A stretch of 64,000 nucleotides of DNA from AG25 sp035517615. GTDB taxonomy: Bacteria; Gemmatimonadota; Gemmatimonadetes; Gemmatimonadales; GWC2-71-9. The translations under genes and the position numbers were made by a program. The notes beneath the pieces were generated by a model, which was not told where the DNA came from, made no database searches, and saw only the letters and a list, made by a program, of their open reading frames with translations. The DNA is taken from positions 56,401 through 120,400 of the forward strand of contig DATIYM010000013.1 of NCBI GenBank assembly GCA_035517615.1, given 5' to 3'. Every line of letters starts with the position of its first letter. Positions within the stretch are counted from its first letter, which is position 1. This document shows, piece after piece, positions 1-8,424 of the stretch.

Positions 1-113
1 CGAGCGATTCGGCGGTCGAATCGGAGCGCGATCTGGCGCTCGCGCGCGCGGTCGACGAGCTGCGCCGGCGCTTCGGCTTCGAGGCCGTGCAGCGCGGGAG
101 CTTGCGTCCGTGA
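1..113 (+). CDS. 3' end of an upstream gene, possibly a Y-family DNA polymerase (DinB-like)
   Basis: The window opens inside an open frame whose last 36 codons run from base 3 to the TGA at 111-113. The tail reads LARAVDELRRRFGFEAVQRG, which resembles the extreme C-terminus of DNA polymerase IV-like proteins (an acidic/hydrophobic helix followed by RRFG and a final short strand). With so few residues this is only a suggestion. Its stop overlaps the GTG start of the next gene (GTGA), so the two are probably co-transcribed. The start lies outside the window. Confidence 0.45.
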   Translation, partial: SDSAVESERDLALARAVDELRRRFGFEAVQRGSLRP

Positions 114-1474
114 GCTTTCAGTCGATCAGTCCGACTACCGGAGAGCTGCTCGAGGAATTCCCGCTCACACCGCCGGCCGCGCTCGAGGCGGCGCTCGATC
201 GCGGGCATGCCGCGTGGAGCGACTGGCGCGTGCGTTCGCTCGTGGCTCGGGCCATGCCGTTCGCCAAGGCCGCTCGTCTGCTCCGCGAACGCAAGGACCA
301 ATACGCGCGCATCATGGCGCTCGAAATGGGCAAGCCGCTCGCGCAGGGCGTGGCGGAAGCCGAGAAATGCGCGGGCGCGTGCGAGTACTACGCCGCCCAG
401 GCCGACGTCATGCTCGCGCCCGACGAACGCAAGACGGAAGCGAAGGACAGTTACGTACGGTTCGATCCGCTTGGCACCGTGCTCGCGATCATGCCCTGGA
501 ATTTCCCGTTCTGGCAGGTGTTCCGGTTTGCGGCACCGGCGCTGATGGCGGGCAACACCGCGCTGCTCAAGCACGCTCCGAACGTGCCGCAGTGCGCCAA
601 CGCGCTCGTCGAGCTGTTTCGCGAAGCCGGGTTTCCCGAAGGCGTATTTCAATCGGTGTTCGTAGAACCGGAGGCAATCGCGTCGCTGATCGCCGACGAC
701 CGGATCCGCGCGGTCACGCTCACCGGCAGTCCGAGGGCCGGGGCGAGCGTCGCGGAACACGCCGGCCGGCATCTCAAGAAATCGGTCCTCGAGCTCGGGG
801 GAAGCGATGCGTTTGTCGTGCTCGCGGACGCGGACCTCGCCACTGCCGCACGCCACGCCGCCCGAGCCCGTCTCATCAACAGCGGTCAGAGCTGCATCGC
901 GGCGAAACGCTTTATCGTGGTAGAGGGGGTCGCCGATGCGTTTCTCGACCGATTCGCGGCGGAGATGCAGCGACCCAGGTTGGGCGATCCCCTGGCTCCG
1001 GGTACGGGCATTGGGCCCCTGGCGCGTCTCGATCTCCGCGAAAGCCTGCACGCGCAAGTCGAAGCATCGCGCCGGCAGGGAGCCGCGCTGCTGTTTGGGG
1101 GCACGATCCCGGAGGGACCGGGTGCCTACTATCCAGCGACGATTCTAACCGCCGTCGCTCCGGGTCAACCCGCATTCGATCAGGAGACATTCGGTCCGGT
1201 AGCCGCGGTGATCCGCGCGCGCGATGAGCGACACGCGATCCAGCTGGCGAACATGTCATCCTATGGACTGGGTGCTTCGCTCTGGACGGCCGACCGCGCT
1301 CGCGCCGAGCGGATTGCGGTCGAGCTCGACGCCGGCAGTGTGTTCGTGAATGCGATCGTCCAATCCGATTCCCGCCTGCCGTTCGGCGGTGTCAAGCGGT
1401 CGGGATACGGGCGGGAGCTGTCGGAGTTCGGGATGCGGGAGTTCGTGAATGTGAAGACGGTGTGGGTGGAATAG
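110..1474 (+). CDS. NAD(P)-dependent aldehyde dehydrogenase, succinate-semialdehyde dehydrogenase type
   Basis: Cytosolic aldehyde dehydrogenase of 454 residues that oxidises an aldehyde to its acid. Visible family landmarks are the PWNFP motif (Asn131) that polarises the substrate, the VLELGGSD motif with the general base Glu228, and the catalytic Cys262 in NSGQSC. The length and the PWNFPFWQVFR and LPFGGVKRSGYGRE stretches fit the short GabD/Sad-type succinate-semialdehyde dehydrogenases, but the substrate cannot be fixed from sequence alone. The GTG start at 110 overlaps the TGA of the upstream gene. A strong palindrome follows the stop directly. Confidence 0.9.
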   Translation: MSFQSISPTTGELLEEFPLTPPAALEAALDRGHAAWSDWRVRSLVARAMPFAKAARLLRERKDQYARIMALEMGKPLAQGVAEAEKCAGACEYYAAQADVMLAPDERKTEAKDSYVRFDPLGTVLAIMPWNFPFWQVFRFAAPALMAGNTALLKHAPNVPQCANALVELFREAGFPEGVFQSVFVEPEAIASLIADDRIRAVTLTGSPRAGASVAEHAGRHLKKSVLELGGSDAFVVLADADLATAARHAARARLINSGQSCIAAKRFIVVEGVADAFLDRFAAEMQRPRLGDPLAPGTGIGPLARLDLRESLHAQVEASRRQGAALLFGGTIPEGPGAYYPATILTAVAPGQPAFDQETFGPVAAVIRARDERHAIQLANMSSYGLGASLWTADRARAERIAVELDAGSVFVNAIVQSDSRLPFGGVKRSGYGRELSEFGMREFVNVKTVWVE

Positions 1475-1549
1475 GCGGTCCTGGGCGGTAACGGGCGGGA
1501 GTGGTAAACACCTACCGCCCGTTACCGTCCATTACCGCTTACGACCGCC
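1474..1549. repeat. Large palindromic GGCGGT element after the aldehyde dehydrogenase
   Basis: An inner stem pairs 1483-1498 with 1515-1530 (16 base pairs, one G-U wobble) around a 16-base loop. An outer stem pairs GGCGGTC at 1474-1480 with GACCGCC at 1543-1549. The element starts at the last base of the stop codon and ends six bases before the stop of the opposing small gene, so it may act as a bidirectional terminator for this convergent pair. The left arm recurs at 4860-4876 with 15 of 17 bases identical, which points to a dispersed repeat family. Confidence 0.75.
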
Positions 1550-1554
1550 CTGAT

Positions 1555-1824
1555 CTACCGATCGTAGCGCAGTGCCATGTGGAGCTGATTGAGCGCTGCA
1601 TCGATGGCGCCGATCGCCTCAACGCGATGGCCGCCGAAATCGTGCGAAGCATGTTGCAGGTGCCAGCGCGCCTTATCGAGGGCGTCGATGGCCTGGTTGA
1701 TCTCCACATGCTTCTCGTGGGCGACGGCCGCAGGCCGCGCCGGCGCGGTCGGCGCCGAGGCCTGAGCGACCGAGCAAAACAGAACAACGAGAGCGGCTGC
1801 CGCCCCAAGGCGTTTCGTGAACAC
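1555..1824 (-). CDS. Small exported helical protein of unknown function
   Basis: An 89-residue protein with an N-terminal signal peptide (FTKRLGAAAALVVLFCSVAQA, likely cut after AQA). A mature domain of about 60 residues is rich in His, Ala and amphipathic helix (EINQAIDALDKARWHLQHASHDFGGHR). The GTG start at 1824 is chosen because GGAGGAG sits just upstream on the minus strand; the open frame continues further upstream but there overlaps the transporter gene. No catalytic motif is visible. The His spacing could bind a metal, but this is a guess. Confidence 0.7.
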   Translation of the reverse strand: MFTKRLGAAAALVVLFCSVAQASAPTAPARPAAVAHEKHVEINQAIDALDKARWHLQHASHDFGGHRVEAIGAIDAALNQLHMALRYDR

Positions 1825-1939
1825 GGTACTCCTCCAGATTTGAGGTGGTGGGGCGCGCCACATCGATAGGAAACACGGCTCGCTCGCGCAAGACGACACT
1901 TTGCGTTTTGAACCGCCGGGCGGCAGGTTTGCAGCCTGC

Positions 1940-3325
1940 ATGCCTCCCCCAGCCAATTCCTTCCGACGCATCCTGCTGGCCCTTGGTGCTCTGACCGCGC
2001 TGATTGTGATCCTCGTCGCAGGTCCGGAGCTCGCCTGGAGCCGCGTCCAGCAGAGTCTTACGGTGTCCCCGCCGCAGCAGACCGTGCCTGCCGCATCGCG
2101 CACGTTGATCGAGCGTCTCTCAGGCGTGTTGGGGCTCGTCGTGTTCGTCGGGATCGCGATCCTGCTTTCTCGGCGCCGCAGCGCGATCAAATGGCGGATC
2201 GTGGTCTGGGGCCTGGGCCTGCAGCTCGGCTTCGCGGTGTTCGTGCTTCGCATCCCATTCGGACAGCAGCTGTTTCGGGCCCTGGGCGACGTGGTGACGA
2301 AGATCCTGAGTTTCTCCTATGCCGGATCGGAGTTCGTGTTCGGAGAGATCGGCAAGCCGCATTCGAGTCTGGGTGTGGTGTTCGCGTTTCAAGTGCTGCC
2401 CGCCATCATCTTCATTTCGGCGCTGTTCGCCATTCTGTACTACGTCGGCGTGATGCAGCTGGTGGTGCGGGCGTTCGCCGTCGCGATGCATCGCCTCATG
2501 CGGGCGAGCGGCGCCGAGAGCGTCGATGTGGCGGCCTCGATCTTCATGGGGCAAACCGAAGCGCCGCTCACCGTGCGCCCGTTTCTGCCCACCATGACCC
2601 AGTCCGAGCTCATGACCGTGATGACGGCGGGCATGGCGCACGTGTCCGGCTCGATCATGGCGGCGTACATCGCGTTCGGCATCGAGGCCCGGCATCTGCT
2701 CGCGGCGGTGATCATGACGGCCCCGGGCACGATCATGATGGCCAAGCTCTTCGAACCCGAAACCGAAACTCCCGAGACCCTGGGAGAAGTCCGCGTCAGC
2801 GTGCCTCGCACCGATGTGAACCTGCTCGACGCCGCCGCTCGCGGCACCGCCGACGGGCTGCAGCTCATGTTGAACGTGATCGCCATGTTGATCTCGTTCA
2901 TCGCGCTCATCGCGCTGGTCAACGGATTGTTCGGCTGGCTGCACGGCCTGATCGCCTGGTTCCCGGCAGACCTTCAGAGCGTGCTCGCGTGGATGTTTCG
3001 TCCCGTCGCACTGCTGATGGGCGTGCCCTGGCACGATAGCGGCACCGTCGGTACCCTCCTTGGCACGCGCATGGTCTTGAACGAGTTCATCGCGTACGCG
3101 CAACTCGGGCCGCTCAGGGGATCGCTGGCACCCGTGTCGTTCACGATCGCCACGTTCGCGTTGTGTGGGTTTGCGAATCTGAGCTCGATCGGAATTCAGA
3201 TCGGCGGGATCGGCGCCCTCGCCCCCGAGCGCAAGCACGACCTTGCGCGGCTCGGATTTCGAGCCATGCTTGCGGGTACCTTGGCTAATTTTCTCTCGGC
3301 TACGATCGCGGGAATGCTGTTGTGA
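1940..3325 (+). CDS. Concentrative nucleoside transporter (NupC/CNT family)
   Basis: Inner-membrane nucleoside:cation symporter of 461 residues. The diagnostic CNT motifs are present: GQTEAPL about halfway along, and GTRMVLNEFIAY near the C-terminus (family pattern G-x-K/R-x3-NEFxAY). About nine to ten hydrophobic segments can be traced. Unlike E. coli NupC, this protein begins with an extra membrane segment and a periplasmic Ser/Pro-rich loop (roughly residues 5-65). I take the ATG at 1940; a TTG at 1901 would add 13 residues. The stop overlaps the GTG of the cytochrome gene that follows. Confidence 0.9.
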   Translation: MPPPANSFRRILLALGALTALIVILVAGPELAWSRVQQSLTVSPPQQTVPAASRTLIERLSGVLGLVVFVGIAILLSRRRSAIKWRIVVWGLGLQLGFAVFVLRIPFGQQLFRALGDVVTKILSFSYAGSEFVFGEIGKPHSSLGVVFAFQVLPAIIFISALFAILYYVGVMQLVVRAFAVAMHRLMRASGAESVDVAASIFMGQTEAPLTVRPFLPTMTQSELMTVMTAGMAHVSGSIMAAYIAFGIEARHLLAAVIMTAPGTIMMAKLFEPETETPETLGEVRVSVPRTDVNLLDAAARGTADGLQLMLNVIAMLISFIALIALVNGLFGWLHGLIAWFPADLQSVLAWMFRPVALLMGVPWHDSGTVGTLLGTRMVLNEFIAYAQLGPLRGSLAPVSFTIATFALCGFANLSSIGIQIGGIGALAPERKHDLARLGFRAMLAGTLANFLSATIAGMLL

Positions 3326-4143
3326 CGCACGGCGCCTGGATCGTCGTTGCGCTGCTGCTCGAGGCGAGCCCGCTATCCGCGCAGCGCGTCGCGCTCGAGG
3401 GGCCCTCCGATTCCGCGATTCCCGCGGGACCGCTCGGGGCATCCGTTCGGCGCGGCCGCGCGCTGCTCACGGACACGCGCGACAGCCTGCCCGCGAGCGT
3501 GGGGAACGCGCTGCGCTGCGCGAGCTGCCACCTCGACGCGGGGCGGCGCGCGAGCTTCAGCTGGGTGGGAGTGTTCGCGCGCTATCCGCAGTACCGCAGC
3601 CGCTCAGCGTCGGTCGAGACCATCGAGTATCGGGTGAACGATTGCTTTCGCCGCAGCATGAATGGAAAGCCGCTTGCGGCCGATGCACGCGAGATGCGCG
3701 ACATCATCGCCTATTTCGCGTTTCTGTCGACCGGTACCCCCGTGGGGCCGCCGACTCAGCCCGCGAGCGCCAAGCTCGCGAAATGGAGCGCGTTACGCGC
3801 CGACACCGCGCACGGTCGACGGCTGTTCGCGCAGGGCTGTGCGCGATGCCATGGCGCCGCGGGACAGGGGACCCCGCTTGCTCCCCCGGCTTGGGGCGCC
3901 AATTCGTACAATCTTGGCGCGGGAATGGCGCGCGTGCGGACCGCCGCCGCGTTTATCCAGAGCAACATGCCATTCGATGCGCCGGGAACCCTTGCCGATC
4001 AGGACGCCTTCGACGTGGCCGGGTTCGTCGATGCGCAGCCGCGGCCGGACTTCCCGGAAAAATTCAACGATTGGCCGAACGGCGACGCGCCGCCGGATGT
4101 GGCATATCCAACGCGCGCGGCTCGAACGGCCCATCCTCACTAA
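3322..4143 (+). CDS. Exported diheme cytochrome c, thiosulfate dehydrogenase (TsdA)-like
   Basis: Periplasmic c-type cytochrome of 273 residues with a signal peptide ending at LSAQ and two CXXCH heme sites: CASCH at 66-70 and CARCH at 173-177. The context YPQYRSR...YRVNDCFRRSMNGKPL is the TsdA-type N-terminal domain. Cys108 lies 38 residues after the first heme His, about where TsdA has its unusual Cys heme ligand. Met216 in IQSNMPF is the likely distal ligand of heme 2. TsdA joins two thiosulfates to tetrathionate. The pairing with a DsrE-like protein downstream supports a sulfur role. GTG start inside the GTGA overlap with the transporter. Confidence 0.8.
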   Translation: MTHGAWIVVALLLEASPLSAQRVALEGPSDSAIPAGPLGASVRRGRALLTDTRDSLPASVGNALRCASCHLDAGRRASFSWVGVFARYPQYRSRSASVETIEYRVNDCFRRSMNGKPLAADAREMRDIIAYFAFLSTGTPVGPPTQPASAKLAKWSALRADTAHGRRLFAQGCARCHGAAGQGTPLAPPAWGANSYNLGAGMARVRTAAAFIQSNMPFDAPGTLADQDAFDVAGFVDAQPRPDFPEKFNDWPNGDAPPDVAYPTRAARTAHPH

Positions 4144-4167
4144 CCGTCACCGGAAAAGGAGCACGCC

Positions 4168-4851
4168 ATGTTCGATGTGAGCCGCCTCGTGACTCATCGC
4201 CGCGGATTTCTGGGGCGCATCGCCGCTGGAGCTGCGGCACTGACTGTTGGCGGGGCAGGAGTGAAGCCGCGTGAGGCGCTCGCGGAGCTTCCACTCCGCT
4301 CGCCCGCCGATCCGCAGTTCTCTGCCTGGCTCGCGAAGATGAACGGGAAGCACAAGATGGTGTTCGACGTTCCCGCGCCCAACGGCGGCTTTGCCTTCGC
4401 GTGGGCACGAGTGTTCCTGAACACGGCCAACGATCAATACGGCACCACGGACGCCGACAACACGGCCGTCGTCGTGCTGCGCCACTCGGGCATTCCCCTC
4501 GGCATGCAGAGCCCGATGTGGGCGAAGTACAAATGGGGCGAGTTCCTGAAAGTGAACGACGGCGATACTCCCGCCACCCGCAACCTCTGGGTTGATGCCA
4601 AGCCGGGTGAGCTGCCGCTCCCGGGCATGGCCGTGAACGAGCTGCTCGCGAAGGGCGTTCTGATCGGCATCTGTAACGTGGCGCTCACGGTCTATTCGGG
4701 AATCGTCGCCAAGAAGATGGGCCTGCAGGCCGACGCCGTGAAACAGGACTGGGTGGCGAATCTCGTACCCGGCATTCAGGTCGTGCCGTCAGGCGTAATC
4801 GCCGTGAGCGGGGCGCAGGAGAAGGGGTGCGGGTACTGCTTCGGCGGCTAG
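4168..4851 (+). CDS. Tat-exported DsrE-like protein next to the TsdA-like cytochrome
   Basis: A 227-residue protein that begins with a twin-arginine signal (HRRGFLGRIAAGAAALTVGG), so it is folded before export. The rest looks like a DsrE/F-type fold: strands around VVVLRHSGIPLG, LLAKGVLIGICNVAL with a Cys, and the family-like ending VPGIQVVPSGVIAVSGAQEKG. It ends with an unusual CGYC motif. It sits 24 bases after the TsdA-like cytochrome with GGAAAAGGAG as ribosome site, so the two probably work together on a reduced sulfur compound. The fold assignment is by eye and uncertain. Confidence 0.6.
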   Translation: MFDVSRLVTHRRGFLGRIAAGAAALTVGGAGVKPREALAELPLRSPADPQFSAWLAKMNGKHKMVFDVPAPNGGFAFAWARVFLNTANDQYGTTDADNTAVVVLRHSGIPLGMQSPMWAKYKWGEFLKVNDGDTPATRNLWVDAKPGELPLPGMAVNELLAKGVLIGICNVALTVYSGIVAKKMGLQADAVKQDWVANLVPGIQVVPSGVIAVSGAQEKGCGYCFGG

Positions 4852-4859
4852 AACAGCAG

Positions 4860-4898
4860 GGCGGTCAGGGGCGGTAGGTATGGTCTCCACTACCGCCC
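4860..4898. repeat. Second GGCGGT palindromic element, after the DsrE-like gene
   Basis: GGGCGGTAG at 4869-4877 pairs perfectly with CTACCGCCC at 4890-4898 around a 12-base loop, eight bases after the stop codon. The segment 4860-4876 matches 1474-1490 at 15 of 17 positions. It may act as a terminator, but there is no T-tract. The repeat in two independent intergenic sites suggests a REP-like dispersed element. Confidence 0.65.
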
Positions 4899-4945
4899 AT
4901 GACAGGCTAAGTTAGGACCTCACTTCGAACGATCGGTCACCATCC

Positions 4946-7147
4946 ATGCCCCGTTTCTCCCCGCGACGTCTCTGCGCCGTTCTCCTGTTCGTCCTGTACG
5001 GGCCCGCGCTGTCCGGGCAGGCGCGCACATCCGCGCCGCCGCTCACCGTGCACGAGCTGTTCGGGACGCGCGACTTCGCGAGCGACCTGGTGGAGACCGA
5101 CTGGGCGAAGGACGGTGCGTCGTACACCCTGCTCGAAGACGACGCGCGGGATCACACCGATCTCTATCGCGTCGACGCCGCGACGGGTACCCGAACCCTG
5201 CTCGTGCGCGGGGCCGACCTGATCCCGGCCGGCGCGCAGGAGCCGATCGACATCGAGAGCTATCAGTTTTCCCGCGACGGGACCAAGCTCCTGATTTTCA
5301 CGAACACCGCCCGGGTGTGGCGCCAGAACACGAAGGGCACCTACTATGTCTGGGATTTCGGGAGCAAGCGGTTGTCCCCCATCAGCCGCAACTCGGGCTA
5401 TCAGATGTTCGCGAAGTTCTCCCCTGCCGGTGATCGCGTGGCGTTCGTGCGGAGCAACAACCTCTTCGTGACCGAGCTCGCGTCCGGGATTGAAACCCAG
5501 CTCACGAGCGACGGCAGCGACGTCGTGATCAACGGCACCACCGACTGGGTGTACGAGGAGGAGCTCGATCTGCGCGATGCGTTCCGCTGGAGCCCGGATG
5601 GACAGCGCATCGCGTTCTGGCGGTTCGATCAATCGCCGATCCAGCCCTATTACCTGGAAAACGACGATGCGCTGTATCCGGCGATCGTGCCGGTACGCTA
5701 TCCCAAGGCCGGGACGCCCAACTCCCTGGTGCGGATCGGCGTGGTCGAGCTGGCGACGGGCAAGACGAGCTGGATCGATCTCGGGACGAACAAGGACATG
5801 TACATCCCGGGGATGGACTTCGCCGATTCCCCCACCGAAGTGTGGTTCACGCGCCTGAACCGCCTGCAGAACCAGCTCGAGGTGCTGCTGGCCGACGTTC
5901 GCACCGGCGCGTCACGCGTGGTCGCGACGGATACCGACTCCGCCTGGGTCAACCAGCACGAGCCCCACTGGTTCAACGGGGGAAAGGAGTTCCTGCTCGA
6001 AAGCGATCGGGACGGGTTTACCCATCTCTATCTTTACAACCGCAACGGCTCGCTCTCGCGCCGGGTGGCGTCGGGTGACTGGGATATCGCGGAGTTCAAC
6101 GGCGTGGACGAAAAGAACCGGAGCGCATACGTCACTGCCAACATCGATGGTCCCATGGTTCGGAGCGTCGTCCGGCTGAGTCTCGAGGGCAAAGGCATCA
6201 CGCGCATTTCCCGCGAGGCCGGCACGCATCGCGCGGAATTCGACCCCACGTGCCGCTACTACATCGACTATTACTCGCGGGCCGGCGTGCCCACCGTGGA
6301 GCGGTTGTATCAGGCCGACGGCTCACTGGTGCGGTCGATCGCCGACAACAAGGCGCTCGCGGAGAAGGTCGCGGCCCAGGGCCTCGATCTCCCCACGTTC
6401 CTGAAGATCAAGATGCCGGACGGCACGGAGCTCAACGCCTGGATGATCAAGCCGAAAAACTTCGATCCGAGCAAGCATTACCCGCTGCTCATGTGGGTCT
6501 ACGGCGGCCCTGGCTCGCAGACCGTCACCGATTCCTGGTCCGGCCCCTACCTCTGGTTTCAGCTGCTCGCCCAGAACGGCTACCTCGTTGCGAGCGTCGA
6601 CAATCGTGGCACCGGCGGGAGGGGTGCGCGGTTCGAGCGCGTGACCTACCTGCGACTCGGGCAGTATGAATCCGCCGACCAGATCGCCGCCGCGCGCTTT
6701 TTCGGATCGCTGCCGTACGTCGATGCCTCTCGCATCGGCATCTGGGGCTGGAGCTACGGCGGCTATGTCGCGTCGCGCACGATGTTCGTGGGCGGCGACG
6801 TGTTCAAAGCCGCGATCGCCGTGGCGCCGGTAACGGATTGGCGGTTCTATGACACGATTTACACCGAGCGATACATGGGCTTGCCGGCCGACAACCCGCA
6901 AGGCTACGAGCTGAGCTCGTCGCTGGCATACGCCGACAGCCTCCGGGGCAATTTTCTGGTGGTGCACGGCACGGGCGACGACAACGTACACTTCCAGAAC
7001 ACCGTGCGCCTGGTCGAGCGCCTGGAAAAGGCCAACAAGCAGTTCGACATGCGCATCTACCCGAACAAGACCCACTCCATTTCCGGGGGAAACACGACCG
7101 AGAACCTGTTCGGCTTCCTCACGGAATGGCTGAAGCGCTCGCTCTAA
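4946..7147 (+). CDS. S9 family peptidase, dipeptidyl peptidase IV type
   Basis: Exported prolyl-type serine peptidase of 733 residues with a signal peptide (LCAVLLFVLYGPALSGQA). Residues about 50-450 form the eight-bladed propeller domain, with the DPP IV-type DWVYEEEL motif whose glutamates bind the substrate N-terminus. The C-terminal alpha/beta hydrolase carries the nucleophile Ser603 in GWSYGGY, the Asp in GTGDDNVH and the His in NKTHSI. It is expected to release Xaa-Pro or Xaa-Ala dipeptides in the periplasm. The last 22 bases overlap the start of the MFS gene, a likely case of coupling. Confidence 0.93.
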   Translation: MPRFSPRRLCAVLLFVLYGPALSGQARTSAPPLTVHELFGTRDFASDLVETDWAKDGASYTLLEDDARDHTDLYRVDAATGTRTLLVRGADLIPAGAQEPIDIESYQFSRDGTKLLIFTNTARVWRQNTKGTYYVWDFGSKRLSPISRNSGYQMFAKFSPAGDRVAFVRSNNLFVTELASGIETQLTSDGSDVVINGTTDWVYEEELDLRDAFRWSPDGQRIAFWRFDQSPIQPYYLENDDALYPAIVPVRYPKAGTPNSLVRIGVVELATGKTSWIDLGTNKDMYIPGMDFADSPTEVWFTRLNRLQNQLEVLLADVRTGASRVVATDTDSAWVNQHEPHWFNGGKEFLLESDRDGFTHLYLYNRNGSLSRRVASGDWDIAEFNGVDEKNRSAYVTANIDGPMVRSVVRLSLEGKGITRISREAGTHRAEFDPTCRYYIDYYSRAGVPTVERLYQADGSLVRSIADNKALAEKVAAQGLDLPTFLKIKMPDGTELNAWMIKPKNFDPSKHYPLLMWVYGGPGSQTVTDSWSGPYLWFQLLAQNGYLVASVDNRGTGGRGARFERVTYLRLGQYESADQIAAARFFGSLPYVDASRIGIWGWSYGGYVASRTMFVGGDVFKAAIAVAPVTDWRFYDTIYTERYMGLPADNPQGYELSSSLAYADSLRGNFLVVHGTGDDNVHFQNTVRLVERLEKANKQFDMRIYPNKTHSISGGNTTENLFGFLTEWLKRSL

Positions 7148-8424
7148 ACGCGGGCTCGGTTCGACGCGGCGTCCTGGTCCTGACGCTCGTCAACCTGCTG
7201 AACTATCTGGACCGCTATATCACCGCGCCGCTGGGGGAGAGTCTGGCCCGCTCGCCCCTCCACGTGAGCGACACCGCGTTCGGATTTCTCACCAGCGGAT
7301 TCATCCTCGTCTACATGCTCGCGGCGCCCGTCTTTGGGAGGTTGGGTGACGCGGGATCGCGCACCCGGCTCATCGCCCTGGGTGTGTTCCTCTGGAGCCT
7401 TGCTACCGCCGCGGGCGGCTTGGCGTGGAGCTTCGCGAGCCTGTTTGTCGCGCGCGCGCTCGTTGGCATAGGAGAGGCAGCGTACGGCACCGTCGCGCCG
7501 AGCCTGCTTGCCGATTACTACCCGCGCGAGTATCGGGGCCGTGTGTTCGCGTTTTTCTTCGCGGCCATCCCGGTCGGATCGGCGCTCGGGTACGTGCTCG
7601 GTGGACAGCTGGATGTCCATTTCGGCTGGCAGGCCGCGTTCTTCATCACCGGTCTTCCCGGTGCGGTGCTCGCCTTCCTGTTGCTGCGCCTGCCCGATCC
7701 ACCGCGCGGGATCCACGATGACGAGTTCGCCGCCAGCTCGCGATCGGCCGGCGCACGGGGCGCGTACGCACGCCTCGTCGCCAATCGGCCCTATGTGCTC
7801 ACCGTGCTCGGCTACGCCGCGTACACGTTCGCGCTTGGCGGCATGGCCGCGTTTCTCCCCAAGTTTCTCATGCGGGTGCGCGGCTTGCCCGAGGGAAGCG
7901 CCACGCTCTGGTCGGGCTTGTGCCTGCTGGTCACCGGGCTCGCGGGCACGGCGCTGGGCGGATGGCTTGGCGATCGACTGCTCTCCCGAACGCGGCAGGC
8001 CTATCTCTGGCTCTCCGGTGTGGCTACGCTGGCCGCGGCCCCGATCGCCGCCGTCGCGCTGACCTCGGCTGCGCCGCCCAGGTATTGGGCCGGGATCGTC
8101 GGTGCTGAGCTGCTGCTGTTCACCTCCACCGGGCCGATCAATTCCGCGATCGTGAACGTCGTCGCGCCGGAGATACGCGCGACTGCCGTCGCGTTGAGCA
8201 TTCTCACGATTCACGTGCTGGGCGACGTCCCGTCTCCCACGCTGCTCGGGTTCCTCTCGGACCGGACGTCGCTCGGACGCGCGGTGCTGATTATTCCGGT
8301 GGCGGTGCTCGTCGCGGGAGTGATTTGGATCTACGCGGCGCGGTGGGGAGAGCAGGCTGCTGCTGCGTCAGGCAGTGAATCGTCCCGAGCCCCCAGACGA
8401 GATCCACCGCATGAATTCCCATGA
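7126..8424 (+). CDS. MFS transporter, Spinster-like branch
   Basis: A 432-residue major facilitator with about 12 membrane segments. The first helix reads LVNLLNYLDRYI, and the loop 2-3 signature is GRLGDAGSRTRLI, both typical of the Spinster-like bacterial MFS group. The substrate is unknown. Its position right after a dipeptidyl peptidase, with a 22-base overlap, suggests uptake of peptide products, which is inference only. Its last membrane segment and tail overlap the opposing agmatine deiminase gene by 134 bases, which is unusual (see findings). Confidence 0.85.
   Translation: MAEALALNAGSVRRGVLVLTLVNLLNYLDRYITAPLGESLARSPLHVSDTAFGFLTSGFILVYMLAAPVFGRLGDAGSRTRLIALGVFLWSLATAAGGLAWSFASLFVARALVGIGEAAYGTVAPSLLADYYPREYRGRVFAFFFAAIPVGSALGYVLGGQLDVHFGWQAAFFITGLPGAVLAFLLLRLPDPPRGIHDDEFAASSRSAGARGAYARLVANRPYVLTVLGYAAYTFALGGMAAFLPKFLMRVRGLPEGSATLWSGLCLLVTGLAGTALGGWLGDRLLSRTRQAYLWLSGVATLAAAPIAAVALTSAAPPRYWAGIVGAELLLFTSTGPINSAIVNVVAPEIRATAVALSILTIHVLGDVPSPTLLGFLSDRTSLGRAVLIIPVAVLVAGVIWIYAARWGEQAAAASGSESSRAPRRDPPHEFP

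Noticed and set aside
2120..3442. A 440-codon minus-strand frame opposite the nucleoside transporter
   Set aside because: The His/Arg/Asp-rich translation is typical of the antisense of membrane-helix codons, and the plus strand has the CNT signature motifs.
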